Assembly: GCA_048498395.1 (NCBI GenBank) | Contig: JBEHYB010000040.1 | Coordinates: forward strand, 1 to 20,533 | DNA from: Micavibrio_B sp048498395 | GTDB taxonomy: Bacteria; Pseudomonadota; Alphaproteobacteria; Micavibrionales; Micavibrionaceae | Direction of reading: 5' to 3' | Length of the DNA: 20,533 bases | Shown: piece by piece, positions 5,885 through 15,110 of the stretch | Numbering within the stretch: position 1 is the stretch's first letter | Layout: each line of letters starts with the position of its first letter | Position numbers and translations under genes: made by a program | Notes under the pieces: model-generated | The model's database searches: none | Told to the model about the DNA's origin: nothing | What the model saw: only the letters and a program-made list of their open reading frames with translations

Positions 5885-7237
5885 ATGAAAGTATCTGTTT
5901 TAAAACAAGAAGGTCTTACCACTGAACTGGAAGTGACCGTTCCTGCAAACGAAATTCAAAAGACCGTCGAGCGCGAACTTGTCGCTTATGGTCAACGCGC
6001 GAAAGTCGACGGTTTCCGCAAGGGCAAAATTCCACTCGCCATCCTCAAGCAAAAATACGGCACGATGGTTCTGGGTGACGTTCTTGATAAAACAATTCAA
6101 GAAAACTCGATAAAAGCCCTTAAGGAAAAGGATATCCGTCCTGCGCTTCAGCCGAAAATTGATCTTAAGGACAAGAATAACTTTGACGGTACGCAAGACC
6201 TGACCTTCACCATGTCTGTCGAGAATCTGCCGAAATTCGAACTCTCCGACCTGAGCAAAATCTCCGTTGAGAAGCCGGTTGCCAAAGTAGAAGATAAAAC
6301 AGTCAATGAATCGCTGGAACGCGTTGCGAAAAGCAACCGCGACTTCAAAAAAGTCGAAGAGAACCGCGCCGCCGTTAAAGGCGATATCGTTCTCGTCGAT
6401 TTCCACGGCCAGACAAAAGCCGGCAAGAGCCTTCCGGGCATGTCAGGCCATGACATGCAGGTCGAGCTTGGCTCGGGCCAGTTGATTCCTGGTTTCGAAG
6501 ACCAGCTGATCGGCCAGAAAGTCGGCGCGCATGTTCATGTGGACGTGACATTCCCGGCTGATTACGGACAAAAAGAACTCGCAGGCGAGCCGGCGATGTT
6601 CCATGTCGATATCAAGGAAATCCGCGAAGCGTCTGAAACCAAAATCGATGACGAGTTAGCTAAAAAACTCCGCATCGAAAGCCTCGACAAGCTGAAAGAA
6701 CTGATCACCAACCAGATCGCGGGCGATTACGAAGCCCAGTCACGCATGAAGCTGAAACGCGCTTTGCTTGACGCTCTGGACGAAGTGCATGATTTCGAAC
6801 TGCCACAAGGCATGATCGATCTCGAGTTCGATGCGATTTCGCAACAGATGGAACGCGAAAAAGCACAGGCCGGTGAAAAACTCTCCGACAGCGAAAAAGA
6901 AGAACTGAAAATCATCGCGGAACGCCGTGTCCGTCTCGGCCTCGTTCTGGCTGAAATCGGCCGCAACGCGAAGGTTGAAGTTTCGAACGAAGAACTTCGC
7001 CGCGCGATCCACGCCGAAGCCCGCAAATATCCGGGCCAGGAGCAGCAGGTTCTCGAATTCTACTCGAAAAACCCGCAAGTGATCGAATCCTTCCGTGCGC
7101 CTCTATACGAAGACAAGGTCATCGACCATATCCTGACACAGGTCAAAGTGACTGACAAAACAGTCTCCGTCGAAGAACTGGCCAAGGATGACGAAGAGCT
7201 TCCAAAGGCAAAGAAAAAAGCCGGTAAAAAGAAATAA
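5885..7237 (+). CDS. tig: Trigger factor, ribosome-associated chaperone and prolyl isomerase
   Basis: Binds the ribosome exit tunnel and shields nascent chains. Domains (450 aa): N-terminal ribosome-binding domain with signature GFRKGKIP at 43-50; FKBP-type PPIase domain about 164-247 (VKGDIVLVDF, PGFEDQLIG, VTFPADYG); C-terminal helical chaperone domain to the end, with a Lys-rich tail (KAKKKAGKKK). Length is usual for the family. The ATG at 5885 begins MKVSVL, the standard family start; a longer frame upstream reads into the tRNA and is discarded. A strong intrinsic terminator follows the stop. tig near clpP and lon is a classic bacterial order; here a lysozyme-like gene intervenes. Confidence 0.98.
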   Translation: MKVSVLKQEGLTTELEVTVPANEIQKTVERELVAYGQRAKVDGFRKGKIPLAILKQKYGTMVLGDVLDKTIQENSIKALKEKDIRPALQPKIDLKDKNNFDGTQDLTFTMSVENLPKFELSDLSKISVEKPVAKVEDKTVNESLERVAKSNRDFKKVEENRAAVKGDIVLVDFHGQTKAGKSLPGMSGHDMQVELGSGQLIPGFEDQLIGQKVGAHVHVDVTFPADYGQKELAGEPAMFHVDIKEIREASETKIDDELAKKLRIESLDKLKELITNQIAGDYEAQSRMKLKRALLDALDEVHDFELPQGMIDLEFDAISQQMEREKAQAGEKLSDSEKEELKIIAERRVRLGLVLAEIGRNAKVEVSNEELRRAIHAEARKYPGQEQQVLEFYSKNPQVIESFRAPLYEDKVIDHILTQVKVTDKTVSVEELAKDDEELPKAKKKAGKKK

Positions 7238-7242
7238 AGATT

Positions 7243-7270
7243 AAAAAGCCCCGCGAAAGCGGGGTTTTTT
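7243..7270 (+). terminator. Rho-independent terminator of tig
   Basis: CCCCGC (7249-7254), GAAA tetraloop, GCGGGG (7259-7264), then six T; an A run precedes the stem. Confidence 0.95.
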
Positions 7271-7283
7271 ATTGCCACTTCTT

Positions 7284-7355
7284 GTCATTTCGAGACAAAG
7301 TCGAGAAATCTCATCTATTCGAAGGTGAGATCCCTCACATGCGTTCGGGATGATG
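7284..7355. repeat. Palindromic intergenic repeat, variant copy 3
   Basis: Begins GTCATTTCGAG and ends TTCGGGATGAT, with inner GAGAAATCTC and GAGATCCCTC arms. It has the same plan as copies 1 and 2 but a diverged sequence (TTTCGAG in place of TTCTGAG). It lies between the tig terminator and the GH25 gene. Confidence 0.6.
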
Positions 7356-7371
7356 GAAATATTGGAACCAA

Positions 7372-8064
7372 ATGACACGGATAAAAATTCTTTTTCTGGG
7401 CGGCGTTGTTATCGCTCTTGTCGCGACAGCCTATATGACCGGCTTCCTGCGCTTCAATTATCCTCGCGCGGCTGTGCAAGGCATCGACGTTTCCCATCAT
7501 CAAGGGAATGTTGACTGGAAAGTCATCCCGAAAGACAAAGTGACATTCGTCTATATCAAGGCGAGCGAGGGCGGGGATCTTCGCGACAAGAATTTCATTT
7601 CAAACTGGAACGGCGCGCGCGCCGCCGGGTTTCAAACGGGGGCCTATCATTTCTTTACCCTGTGCCGTGACGGGATTACGCAGGCGCGAAATTTCAGAGA
7701 TCTGGTGCCGCTGGAAAAAGAGTCTCTGCCGCCTGCGGTCGATCTCGAATATGTCGGCAATTGCGCGGCGCGGCCTGAACGTACGAAATTCCTTAAAGAG
7801 CTCGCGGACTTCATCCAGGAATGGCAGGTTTTTTACATGCAAAAGCCGGTGCTTTATACGACGAATGAATTTTACAGGGATTACCTCAAGGACAGCGAAT
7901 TCGAATCCTATCCATTATGGGTTCGCAACGTATTCGGCAAACCGTCACGGGAAACCTATCCGTCGATGATGCTATGGCAATATGCCGATAATGCGCGATT
8001 GAAAGGGATTAACGGCCCTGTTGACCTGAATATCCGCGTTTCAGGCCCAGTTATTGCCCCTTGA
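7372..8064 (+). CDS. GH25 family lysozyme-like muramidase, membrane-anchored
   Basis: Cleaves the beta-1,4 bond between N-acetylmuramic acid and N-acetylglucosamine in peptidoglycan; acts in the periplasm. Seen (230 aa): uncleaved signal or TM anchor about 5-23 (LFLGGVVIALVATAYM), then a single TIM-barrel domain: GIDVSHHQGNVDW at 37-49 with D39, FVYIKASEG at 59-67, AYHFF at 91-95, the catalytic pair in VDLE with D124 and E126, LYTT, LWQYAD and VDLNI near the C-terminus. Length fits one catalytic domain without cell-wall repeats. Start ATG has GGAA about 6 nt upstream. It separates tig from clpP, an unusual neighbour. It could be a cell-wall remodelling enzyme or a lytic enzyme used on other bacteria. 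Confidence 0.93.
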   Translation: MTRIKILFLGGVVIALVATAYMTGFLRFNYPRAAVQGIDVSHHQGNVDWKVIPKDKVTFVYIKASEGGDLRDKNFISNWNGARAAGFQTGAYHFFTLCRDGITQARNFRDLVPLEKESLPPAVDLEYVGNCAARPERTKFLKELADFIQEWQVFYMQKPVLYTTNEFYRDYLKDSEFESYPLWVRNVFGKPSRETYPSMMLWQYADNARLKGINGPVDLNIRVSGPVIAP

Positions 8065-8089
8065 ACTGTCGCGCCTGTTTGGCTAGGTT
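8061..8089 (+). promoter_or_regulatory. clpP promoter, TAGGTT class
   Basis: TTGAAC (8061-8066), exactly 17 nt, TAGGTT (8084-8089) preceded by C. The -35 box overlaps the end of the GH25 gene. Confidence 0.68.
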
Positions 8090-8134
8090 ACATATATCGA
8101 ATTACCCACCTTTACCTTTATCAAGGCCCATAAA

Positions 8135-8788
8135 ATGATTATCAAAGACCGCGATCCAGTTGACGTTTACAACAACTACCTCATTCCGACTGTTATCGAG
8201 CAGACAAACCGCGGCGAACGCGCTTTCGACATTTATTCACGCCTTTTAAAAGAGCGTATCATCTTCCTCGTCGGCCCGGTAAATGATGCGGTATCGTCCG
8301 TAATCTGTGCCCAGCTTCTGTTCCTTGAGTCGGAAAATCCGGGCAAGGACATTTACTTCTACATCAACTCCCCGGGCGGCGTTGTGTCCTCCGGTCTCGC
8401 GATGTACGACACGATGCAATATATCAAGCCGGATGTTTCAACCGTCTGTATCGGTCAGGCCTGTTCAATGGGCTCGTTCCTGCTGATGGCCGGTGCCGCG
8501 AACAAGCGTTACTGCCTGCCGAACTCACGTATCATGATCCACCAGCCGTCAGGCGGTGCACAGGGCATGGCATCGGATATCGAGATCCAGGCCCAGGAAA
8601 TCCTGCGCCTCAAAAAGATCCTGACGGAAGCCTATGTCAAGCACACGGGCCAGAAGTACAAGACACTGGAAGACCTGATGGATCGCGATAAATGGCTGTC
8701 GGCTGAAGAGTCGAAAGGCCTTGGTCTGGTCGACCATGTCGTGGCCTCCCGCAATGACATCATCAAGCCTGCGGACGAAAAGAAATAA
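8135..8788 (+). CDS. clpP: ATP-dependent Clp protease proteolytic subunit
   Basis: Serine peptidase forming the 14-mer barrel that degrades substrates fed by ClpX or ClpA. Seen (217 aa): catalytic triad S111 in GQACSMGSF, H136 in MIHQPSGG and D185 in MDRDKWLSA, all offset by 14 from mature E. coli numbering (97, 122, 171), so the enzyme should be active. YINSPGG at 76-82 forms the substrate groove. Length is usual. Cys precedes the nucleophile where Ala is common. It has its own promoter of the TAGGTT class. Unusually, clpX does not follow: only 124 nt of non-coding sequence lies before lon, so the unfoldase partner must be encoded elsewhere. Confidence 0.98.
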   Translation: MIIKDRDPVDVYNNYLIPTVIEQTNRGERAFDIYSRLLKERIIFLVGPVNDAVSSVICAQLLFLESENPGKDIYFYINSPGGVVSSGLAMYDTMQYIKPDVSTVCIGQACSMGSFLLMAGAANKRYCLPNSRIMIHQPSGGAQGMASDIEIQAQEILRLKKILTEAYVKHTGQKYKTLEDLMDRDKWLSAEESKGLGLVDHVVASRNDIIKPADEKK

Positions 8789-8832
8789 CGTCCCCGGGTA
8801 CGGGTCTTGAATTTTAATAAAAGTTAACCACT

Positions 8833-8861
8833 TTGTTAAGAACTAGAGACTATTCTAGGTT
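8833..8861 (+). promoter_or_regulatory. lon promoter, TAGGTT class
   Basis: TTGTTA (8833-8838), exactly 17 nt, TAGGTT (8856-8861) preceded by C. Three TTAA tetramers (8814, 8824, 8836) crowd the -35 region; the middle one reads TTAACCAC, near the CtrA half-site TTAACCAT. Confidence 0.65.
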
Positions 8862-8912
8862 CAAGAAACATGATGTCCTGTGCTTATTCAAGGCAGGATA
8901 AGGAGAAATAGA

Positions 8913-11318
<2,406 letters not shown>

Positions 11319-11336
11319 GCTAAACGAATTCAAGAA

Positions 11337-11360
11337 ACGGGGCTTTGGCCCCTTTTTTTA
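11337..11360 (+). terminator. Rho-independent terminator of lon
   Basis: GGGGC (11339-11343), TTTG loop, GCCCC (11348-11352), seven T. The T run overlaps the stop codon of the convergent gene at 11358. Confidence 0.93.
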
Positions 11361-12086
11361 TTGAACCGTTGGAATTGGGCGTGAACCCGGCGCGCCGGGT
11401 TTTTCCTTGGTGACGGTGCCGAAGATCGTCGCAGCCTGATTTGGGAAAGATTCCCGGATACACTGTATGGCAAAACTATTGGTATTGGTTTCATGTTCGC
11501 CAAGAATTGCGGCTAACTCTTTAAAATTTTCCATTATTTTCCTGCGGCCTTCGGTGTTAGCAAAAGGCAGCATATCGAGAAGGCCGTCATTCGCAATCTG
11601 CTCATCGTTATGCGGGTTGAAAAATTTTGAGAGGGAGGGTGTCAATTTGAAAACAATAGCCGGCCATGTCGGAATTGCCGCGATGAATTCCTTTAGCTCG
11701 TTATGTGTTCTCTCAATTGCTGATGTCGCGAGAAGACTGAGAAGCTGGCTTTTCGAGAAGAGATCGAGGTCGATATCGGTGACGGCGCTTTCAAGTGTCG
11801 CTTTCATGTCGGCAACGGCGGTGCTGGAAGTTAAAAGATCATGCTGCTGCAAGATGATATCGACAGACCGGCTGATGGCCGCTTTCTGAATTTTTCCCAG
11901 ATTGCTTTCGGTCAAGGATATATCGGATTGAGATTTGTTGAATTGGTGGCCGAGCGGAATGATTTGCAACTTCGTATAATATTTGTCGGCCTTTTTGAGG
12001 ATTTCCGCGATGGCCTCTATCGAAGAAGCCTCAGTAATCGTCTCGATAAAATCACGCTTGGTGGAAGAGAACAGGTTAAAGAACAT
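11358..12086 (-). CDS. Hypothetical helical protein, 242 aa
   Basis: No family recognised. Starts MFFNLFSSTKRDF and is predicted almost wholly alpha-helical, with amphipathic repeats (IEAIAEILKKADKYY, LGKIQKAAISRSVDIILQQ, FKELAAILGEHE) and no signal peptide or TM segment. The tail is Pro/Gly-rich (KEKPGAPGSRPIPTVQ) and likely disordered. The ATG has GAGG about 6 nt upstream and a TTGACA promoter. It begins 57 nt after the stop of the HAD-like gene on the same strand but has its own promoter. The start resembles that of the 368-aa protein at 18615 (MFFKNKQQK), but I see no convincing similarity beyond it. Confidence 0.78.
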   Translation of the reverse strand: MFFNLFSSTKRDFIETITEASSIEAIAEILKKADKYYTKLQIIPLGHQFNKSQSDISLTESNLGKIQKAAISRSVDIILQQHDLLTSSTAVADMKATLESAVTDIDLDLFSKSQLLSLLATSAIERTHNELKEFIAAIPTWPAIVFKLTPSLSKFFNPHNDEQIANDGLLDMLPFANTEGRRKIMENFKELAAILGEHETNTNSFAIQCIRESFPNQAATIFGTVTKEKPGAPGSRPIPTVQ

Positions 12087-12110
12087 TCACGCCTCACTTG
12101 CCTATATGTA

Positions 12111-12140
12111 TTTATACATAATGTGAAAGAAAGCTGTCAA
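12111..12140 (-). promoter_or_regulatory. Promoter for the 242-aa gene
   Basis: On the minus strand TTGACA (12135-12140), then TGTATA after 16 nt (12113-12118) or TATAAA after 18 nt (12111-12116). It sits just past the end of the upstream HAD-like gene. Confidence 0.6.
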
Positions 12141-12142
12141 AT

Positions 12143-12712
12143 TTACGGCTGTCGACCGGGGATTCTAAGGCGCGAGAGAACATTCTGAGTTTCCTGCGCT
12201 TCCAGAATTTGCCGAGGGCCTTCAAAGCCTATGCGTGCTTTCCAATAGAACAGGTTTGAAATCTTTGGAGACTTTAGTCCAAGTCCATGCAGAGCTTCAT
12301 CGTAATTGGATAATAAAAATCCATTTGATGAGCAGGCCATGACCAGATGGTCGGTATCAAGCGGTTCATCATCAAGCGCTATCCAGTGCGTGACTTCAGG
12401 ATGTTTTTCAATCCATTCATGGATTTCTTGCAACCTGTCGTTTCTATCGCTTGTTCGCCAATCTTCATGCAACAGCGAAGCATCAAAACCGAAGCTTTCG
12501 AACAATGTAATAAAAGCTTCTTTTTCAACTTTTCTGGCGGAGGACGAAATGACAAATTGCGCCCCCGTATGTTCGGCAATCTTTGAAATATAATGAACGG
12601 CGATAGCGTCGTGAGGCGGCTTGATTCCGGTGCCTTCATAGGCAATACGGTTTTTCCAGGGGATAACCGGGCCGTCTATATCAAGGAATATGATCTTCTG
12701 CGCGGTACTCAT
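12143..12712 (-). CDS. HAD-fold phosphatase of the 'Swiss Army Knife' RNA-repair type
   Basis: Seen (189 aa): motif I IFLDIDGPV with D11 and D13, ISSSAR at 55-60 in place of motif II, LHEDWRTS with a conserved-looking HxDW patch, R-rich segment followed by WI(x)HPEVTHWIALDDE with D114 and D115 as motif IV acids, then DHLV. This pattern fits the HAD domain family named from Swiss Army Knife RNA repair proteins, which occurs alone or fused to ligase/kinase modules; here it is alone. The name does not prove RNA repair. No ribosome-binding site precedes the ATG, and the predicted -10 box is 6 nt upstream, so the message may be leaderless. It is transcribed away from tRNA-Val. Confidence 0.85.
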   Translation of the reverse strand: MSTAQKIIFLDIDGPVIPWKNRIAYEGTGIKPPHDAIAVHYISKIAEHTGAQFVISSSARKVEKEAFITLFESFGFDASLLHEDWRTSDRNDRLQEIHEWIEKHPEVTHWIALDDEPLDTDHLVMACSSNGFLLSNYDEALHGLGLKSPKISNLFYWKARIGFEGPRQILEAQETQNVLSRLRIPGRQP

Positions 12713-12718
12713 GGCCCA

Positions 12719-12748
12719 TTAATACGCATTGGGGGCTTTTTTTGTCTA
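12719..12748 (-). promoter_or_regulatory. Promoter for the HAD-SAK-like gene, probably leaderless
   Basis: On the minus strand TAGACA (12743-12748), 18 nt, TATTAA (12719-12724), then only 6 nt to the ATG. Transcription would start at about the first base of the start codon. Confidence 0.5.
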
Positions 12749-12778
12749 ATTTTTAATGAAAAGACCCGGTTTTTACCC

Positions 12779-12807
12779 TTGTTTTTCCGGGCACATGTCT
12801 TTAAACA
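12779..12807 (+). promoter_or_regulatory. tRNA-Val promoter, TAAACA class
   Basis: CTTGTTT with TTGTTT at 12779-12784, exactly 17 nt, TAAACA (12802-12807), 21 nt before the tRNA. Confidence 0.68.
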
Positions 12808-12828
12808 TACGGCCTTGCCTTAAGGCAC

Positions 12829-12903
12829 GCGCGGTTAGCTCAGCGGTAGAGCAACTCGTTTACACCGAGTGGGTCGGCGGTTCAATCCCGTCACTGCGCA
12901 CCA
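12829..12903 (+). tRNA. tRNA-Val (anticodon UAC)
   Basis: Acceptor GCGCGGT (12829-12835) pairs with ACTGCGC (12893-12899) with one G-U pair; discriminator A, CCA encoded. Anticodon stem ACTCG/CGAGT with loop TTTACAC, anticodon TAC at 12861-12863. T loop TTCAATC. Confidence 0.96.
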
Positions 12904-12954
12904 TTTATTTCCACATAATGACCTCAATTTTGACAAACTGCCCCCTTATATGAG

Positions 12955-12974
12955 ACCATTTTCATAAAAATGGT
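12955..12974. other. Perfect hairpin just before the APH-like gene
   Basis: ACCATTTT, loop CATA, AAAATGGT: 8 bp without mismatch, ending 5 nt before the GTG start. No T run follows, so it is not a standard terminator; it could affect translation initiation or be a protein site. Confidence 0.45.
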
Positions 12975-12979
12975 GTGTA

Positions 12980-13906
12980 GTGTCGGATTATCGTGAACAG
13001 GCAGCCATAAAGCTGCGAGGCATATTCGAGAAACTCTCCAGGGAGTTGCCCGACAGGTTATCGGGTTCCGAACCGCTTGGCCTGGGCGGTCAGGGGATCG
13101 TGGTCGACCATCTGGACGGTACCGTCAGCAAGTTCTTCTTTAAAGATTCTGTTCTAGGCGACGAAGGTTTTGTAAATGAAGTTGATCTTCTGCGCGTGAT
13201 CGGCGGAGGTACATTCGGCCACGCAAAAACCCCAGAGCTTGTTGACGTAGTCATGATTGATGACAGCGAGATAGTCTATGGCGCTTATCGCATGACAAAG
13301 TTAAGCGGCAATGAAATGAACTGGCATGAATTCGTCAAGGCCGAGAGTCCGAAGGCAATTGAAAAGCATTTCCGGGAAGCGGGTGCGCTGCTTGCTGAAT
13401 TTCATGCAAGGATGCAATCCGCACTTGGCGAACGCCCTGTCGCTCCCCGAAAGACATTTGATTGGAGTAATGTAATTCCGGCGATCCCTTCGCTCGATCA
13501 TAAAACTAATCAGGCCCTGTCGATTTGCAAAAGCCGTTTTGAAGGCTTGATCGAACCGGGAGTCAATCATGGTGATTTCCATTGTGGCAATTTCAGGGTA
13601 GATGAAAATTTCGGCATAACTGGCCTGTTTGATTTCAGCTTCACCGGAACGGTGCCAAATCGTTTAATGGATTTTTCCATTATGCCCGACGATGCCATTT
13701 CTTTTGCGACAGATGAATATCAGGCGATTAACGGGCGTAATTCGATTGATACCGACATGGTGACGATGACCCAAGTGAGCATGAGCGCCGAGATGATTAA
13801 TTACTGGGCCGGTCAGCCCAATGGCGGCGGCCCGCCATGGCATCGCGAGCAACTCTATAAATGCCTGAATAGATTAGAGCATATTACGGGTCATTCCTTT
13901 AAATAG
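12980..13906 (+). CDS. Aminoglycoside-phosphotransferase-fold kinase (APH family), 308 aa
   Basis: A small-molecule kinase of the APH/choline-kinase superfamily; the substrate is unknown. Seen: Gly-rich loop GLGGQGIVV at 34-42, VSKFFFKD with the likely ATP-binding lysine at 51 or 55, helix-C glutamate E67 in NEVDLL, hinge region near RMTKLSG, catalytic loop NHGDFHCGN at 196-204 with D199 and N204, and metal-binding D218 in GLFDFSFTG. The start is GTG at 12980, chosen because it begins a complete N-lobe; no clear ribosome-binding site precedes it, only the hairpin at 12955-12974. The stop lies inside a 16-bp palindrome. Resistance should not be assumed; many homologues are metabolic kinases. 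Confidence 0.85.
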   Translation: MSDYREQAAIKLRGIFEKLSRELPDRLSGSEPLGLGGQGIVVDHLDGTVSKFFFKDSVLGDEGFVNEVDLLRVIGGGTFGHAKTPELVDVVMIDDSEIVYGAYRMTKLSGNEMNWHEFVKAESPKAIEKHFREAGALLAEFHARMQSALGERPVAPRKTFDWSNVIPAIPSLDHKTNQALSICKSRFEGLIEPGVNHGDFHCGNFRVDENFGITGLFDFSFTGTVPNRLMDFSIMPDDAISFATDEYQAINGRNSIDTDMVTMTQVSMSAEMINYWAGQPNGGGPPWHREQLYKCLNRLEHITGHSFK

Positions 13907-13916
13907 CGCGCTATTT
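13901..13916. other. Perfect 16-bp palindrome over the APH-like stop codon
   Basis: AAATAGCG and CGCTATTT, no mismatch; contains the TAG stop at 13904-13906. It can form a 6-bp stem with a CGCG loop. No long T run follows, so terminator activity would be weak. Confidence 0.45.
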
Positions 13917-13937
13917 CATATATTAGCCCTGTTAAAT

Positions 13938-13967
13938 TTGACAAAATAACGGCAGGCTTGCTACTTG
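13938..13967 (+). promoter_or_regulatory. Candidate promoter for the 117-aa gene
   Basis: Consensus TTGACA (13938-13943), 18 nt, TACTTG (13962-13967). The -35 is perfect, the -10 weak. Confidence 0.45.
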
Positions 13968-13991
13968 TCCTTCATAAACAAGGAGTAAAAT

Positions 13992-14345
13992 ATGAAACTG
14001 CGTGAAATCTGGGAAAACTTCGTCACATTTATGATTGGCGCACCGCCGGTAAATTACCTGGAAGACGATCAGATCGAATTCATCCGTGAAAAAATGGAAG
14101 CTGAAACCGCTTTTGATATCGGCGGCATCGATACGATGAGAATTGGCGGTCTTCGTGATGTAGGTCTTATCATACCGCAAGACACCCCGGCGGACATTAT
14201 CACAGCGGCACAGGATGTATTTATCGCGGCGGCCAAGGAAAAAGGCATCGAAATCAAGCGCGAAGATATCATCCATTACGTGCCCGGAACCGTGGCCACC
14301 GGCCCAACTCTGCGCATATACAGCCCGGAAACCTGGCAGCCATAG
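13992..14345 (+). CDS. Hypothetical protein, 117 aa
   Basis: No family recognised. Soluble, acidic, begins MKLREIWENFVTFMIGAPP; predicted alpha/beta, with an N-terminal helix, DDQIEFIREKMEAETAF helix, a GGIDTMRIGGLRDVGLII stretch rich in Gly, a helix ADIITAAQDVFIAAAKEKG, and a final strand pair ending SPETWQP. No cysteine and no membrane segment. A strong ribosome-binding site (AAGGAG, 7 nt from the ATG) and a full-consensus TTGACA upstream suggest it is well expressed. It lies between the APH-like kinase and the broken FtsH-like gene, 90 nt before the latter; the gap holds a separate promoter and hairpin, so they need not be co-transcribed. Confidence 0.78.
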   Translation: MKLREIWENFVTFMIGAPPVNYLEDDQIEFIREKMEAETAFDIGGIDTMRIGGLRDVGLIIPQDTPADIITAAQDVFIAAAKEKGIEIKREDIIHYVPGTVATGPTLRIYSPETWQP

Positions 14346-14374
14346 AAGCATTTCAAGAGCTTACTCTTAAAAAC

Positions 14375-14404
14375 TTGCATAATTTACGGAAAATAATGTA
14401 TTCA
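14375..14404 (+). promoter_or_regulatory. Candidate promoter for the FtsH-like gene
   Basis: TTGCAT (14375-14380), then TGTATT after 16 nt (14397-14402) or TATTCA after 18 nt (14399-14404). Confidence 0.4.
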
Positions 14405-14405
14405 T

Positions 14406-14426
14406 CCTGAAATTTGTAATTTCAGG
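14406..14426 (+). promoter_or_regulatory. Hairpin covering the ribosome-binding site of the FtsH-like gene
   Basis: CCTGAAATT, loop TGT, AATTTCAGG: 9 bp without mismatch. The 3' arm contains most of the CAGGAG ribosome-binding site (14423-14428), 7 nt before the GTG start. If transcribed in full, it would hide that site; the AU-rich stem could open with heat. Whether transcription starts early enough to include the 5' arm is uncertain. Confidence 0.5.
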
Positions 14427-14435
14427 AGTTTCATT

Positions 14436-15110
14436 GTGGCGATAAGCATTAATTTTGAAGGCGGTAAAAAATCCAAAAGCGGCGGGCTGGTTGCTATATT
14501 TGGGCCTATCGCGCTTGCTCTCGGCGTTGTTTATCATGATCAGGTTTTGGACCATTTTAAAAACAAGCATGAGCAGAAGGTCGAAATCCCGTATACGCAA
14601 TTTGTCAGACTGGCCAAAGAACAAAAAATCAAATTTGTTGACGTAAAGGATAATGAAAAAGTAATCGGCAAGGTTTTCGATGATGCGGGCAAGCTGCAAT
14701 CGACTTATAAATCCACGCTTCCGAAAAAAGCAGATGTAGATTCAATTTTTAAAGATAGCAAAGCGGATCTCACTATCACGAATTCAGGTATCTTTGATAA
14801 AGTAAGTCTTTCACTTCTGGCATTGTATGTCGCGGCCAGAGTGTTCATGAACAGCTCTCTGAAGAAAAAAATATTCAGGGAAAAAGATATCAAGGCCGAA
14901 AAATCGGAAGTGACCTTTGACGATATCGCCGGCATCGATGAAATCAAAGCTGAGGTTCAGGAAGTCGTCAGCCTCCTCAAAGATACGGATCAGAATAAAA
15001 AATTCGATGTGAAGACGCCTAAAGGCCTGCTGCTGGTCGGCGGCCCGGGTAACGGTAAAACATTGCTCGCAAAAGCAATTGCGGGATTTGTTTACCAAAG
15101 CCCGAGATAA
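14436..15110 (+). CDS. N-terminal piece of the disrupted FtsH-like protease
   Basis: 224 codons from GTG at 14436, ribosome-binding site CAGGAG 7 nt upstream. TM1 about 17-33; periplasmic FtsH-extracellular domain about 45-118 (IPYTQFVRLAKEQKIKFV at 51-68); TM2 about 121-137; linker; start of the AAA domain with VTFDDIAGIDEIKAE at 159-173 and Walker A GGPGNGKT at 202-209 (the usual FtsH form is GPPGTGKT). The last seven residues (FVYQSPR) are out of frame. The N-terminus differs strongly from house-keeping FtsH, so this was probably a second, accessory paralogue. Alone it has no Walker B or protease domain and cannot be an active ATPase. Confidence 0.82.
   Translation: MAISINFEGGKKSKSGGLVAIFGPIALALGVVYHDQVLDHFKNKHEQKVEIPYTQFVRLAKEQKIKFVDVKDNEKVIGKVFDDAGKLQSTYKSTLPKKADVDSIFKDSKADLTITNSGIFDKVSLSLLALYVAARVFMNSSLKKKIFREKDIKAEKSEVTFDDIAGIDEIKAEVQEVVSLLKDTDQNKKFDVKTPKGLLLVGGPGNGKTLLAKAIAGFVYQSPR

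Noticed and set aside
8806..8830. CTTGAA upstream of lon as a heat-shock sigma-32 -35 box
   Set aside because: No CCCCAT-like or CCTATAT-like -10 is found at the right distance; the same holds for the CTTGAAC before clpP.
12980..13906. Antibiotic resistance gene
   Set aside because: It has the APH fold only; no specific resistance-enzyme signature or mobile context is seen.
15079..15110. Programmed ribosomal frameshift joining the two FtsH-like halves
   Set aside because: No slippery heptamer is present, and a shift cannot restore the roughly 27 missing codons.
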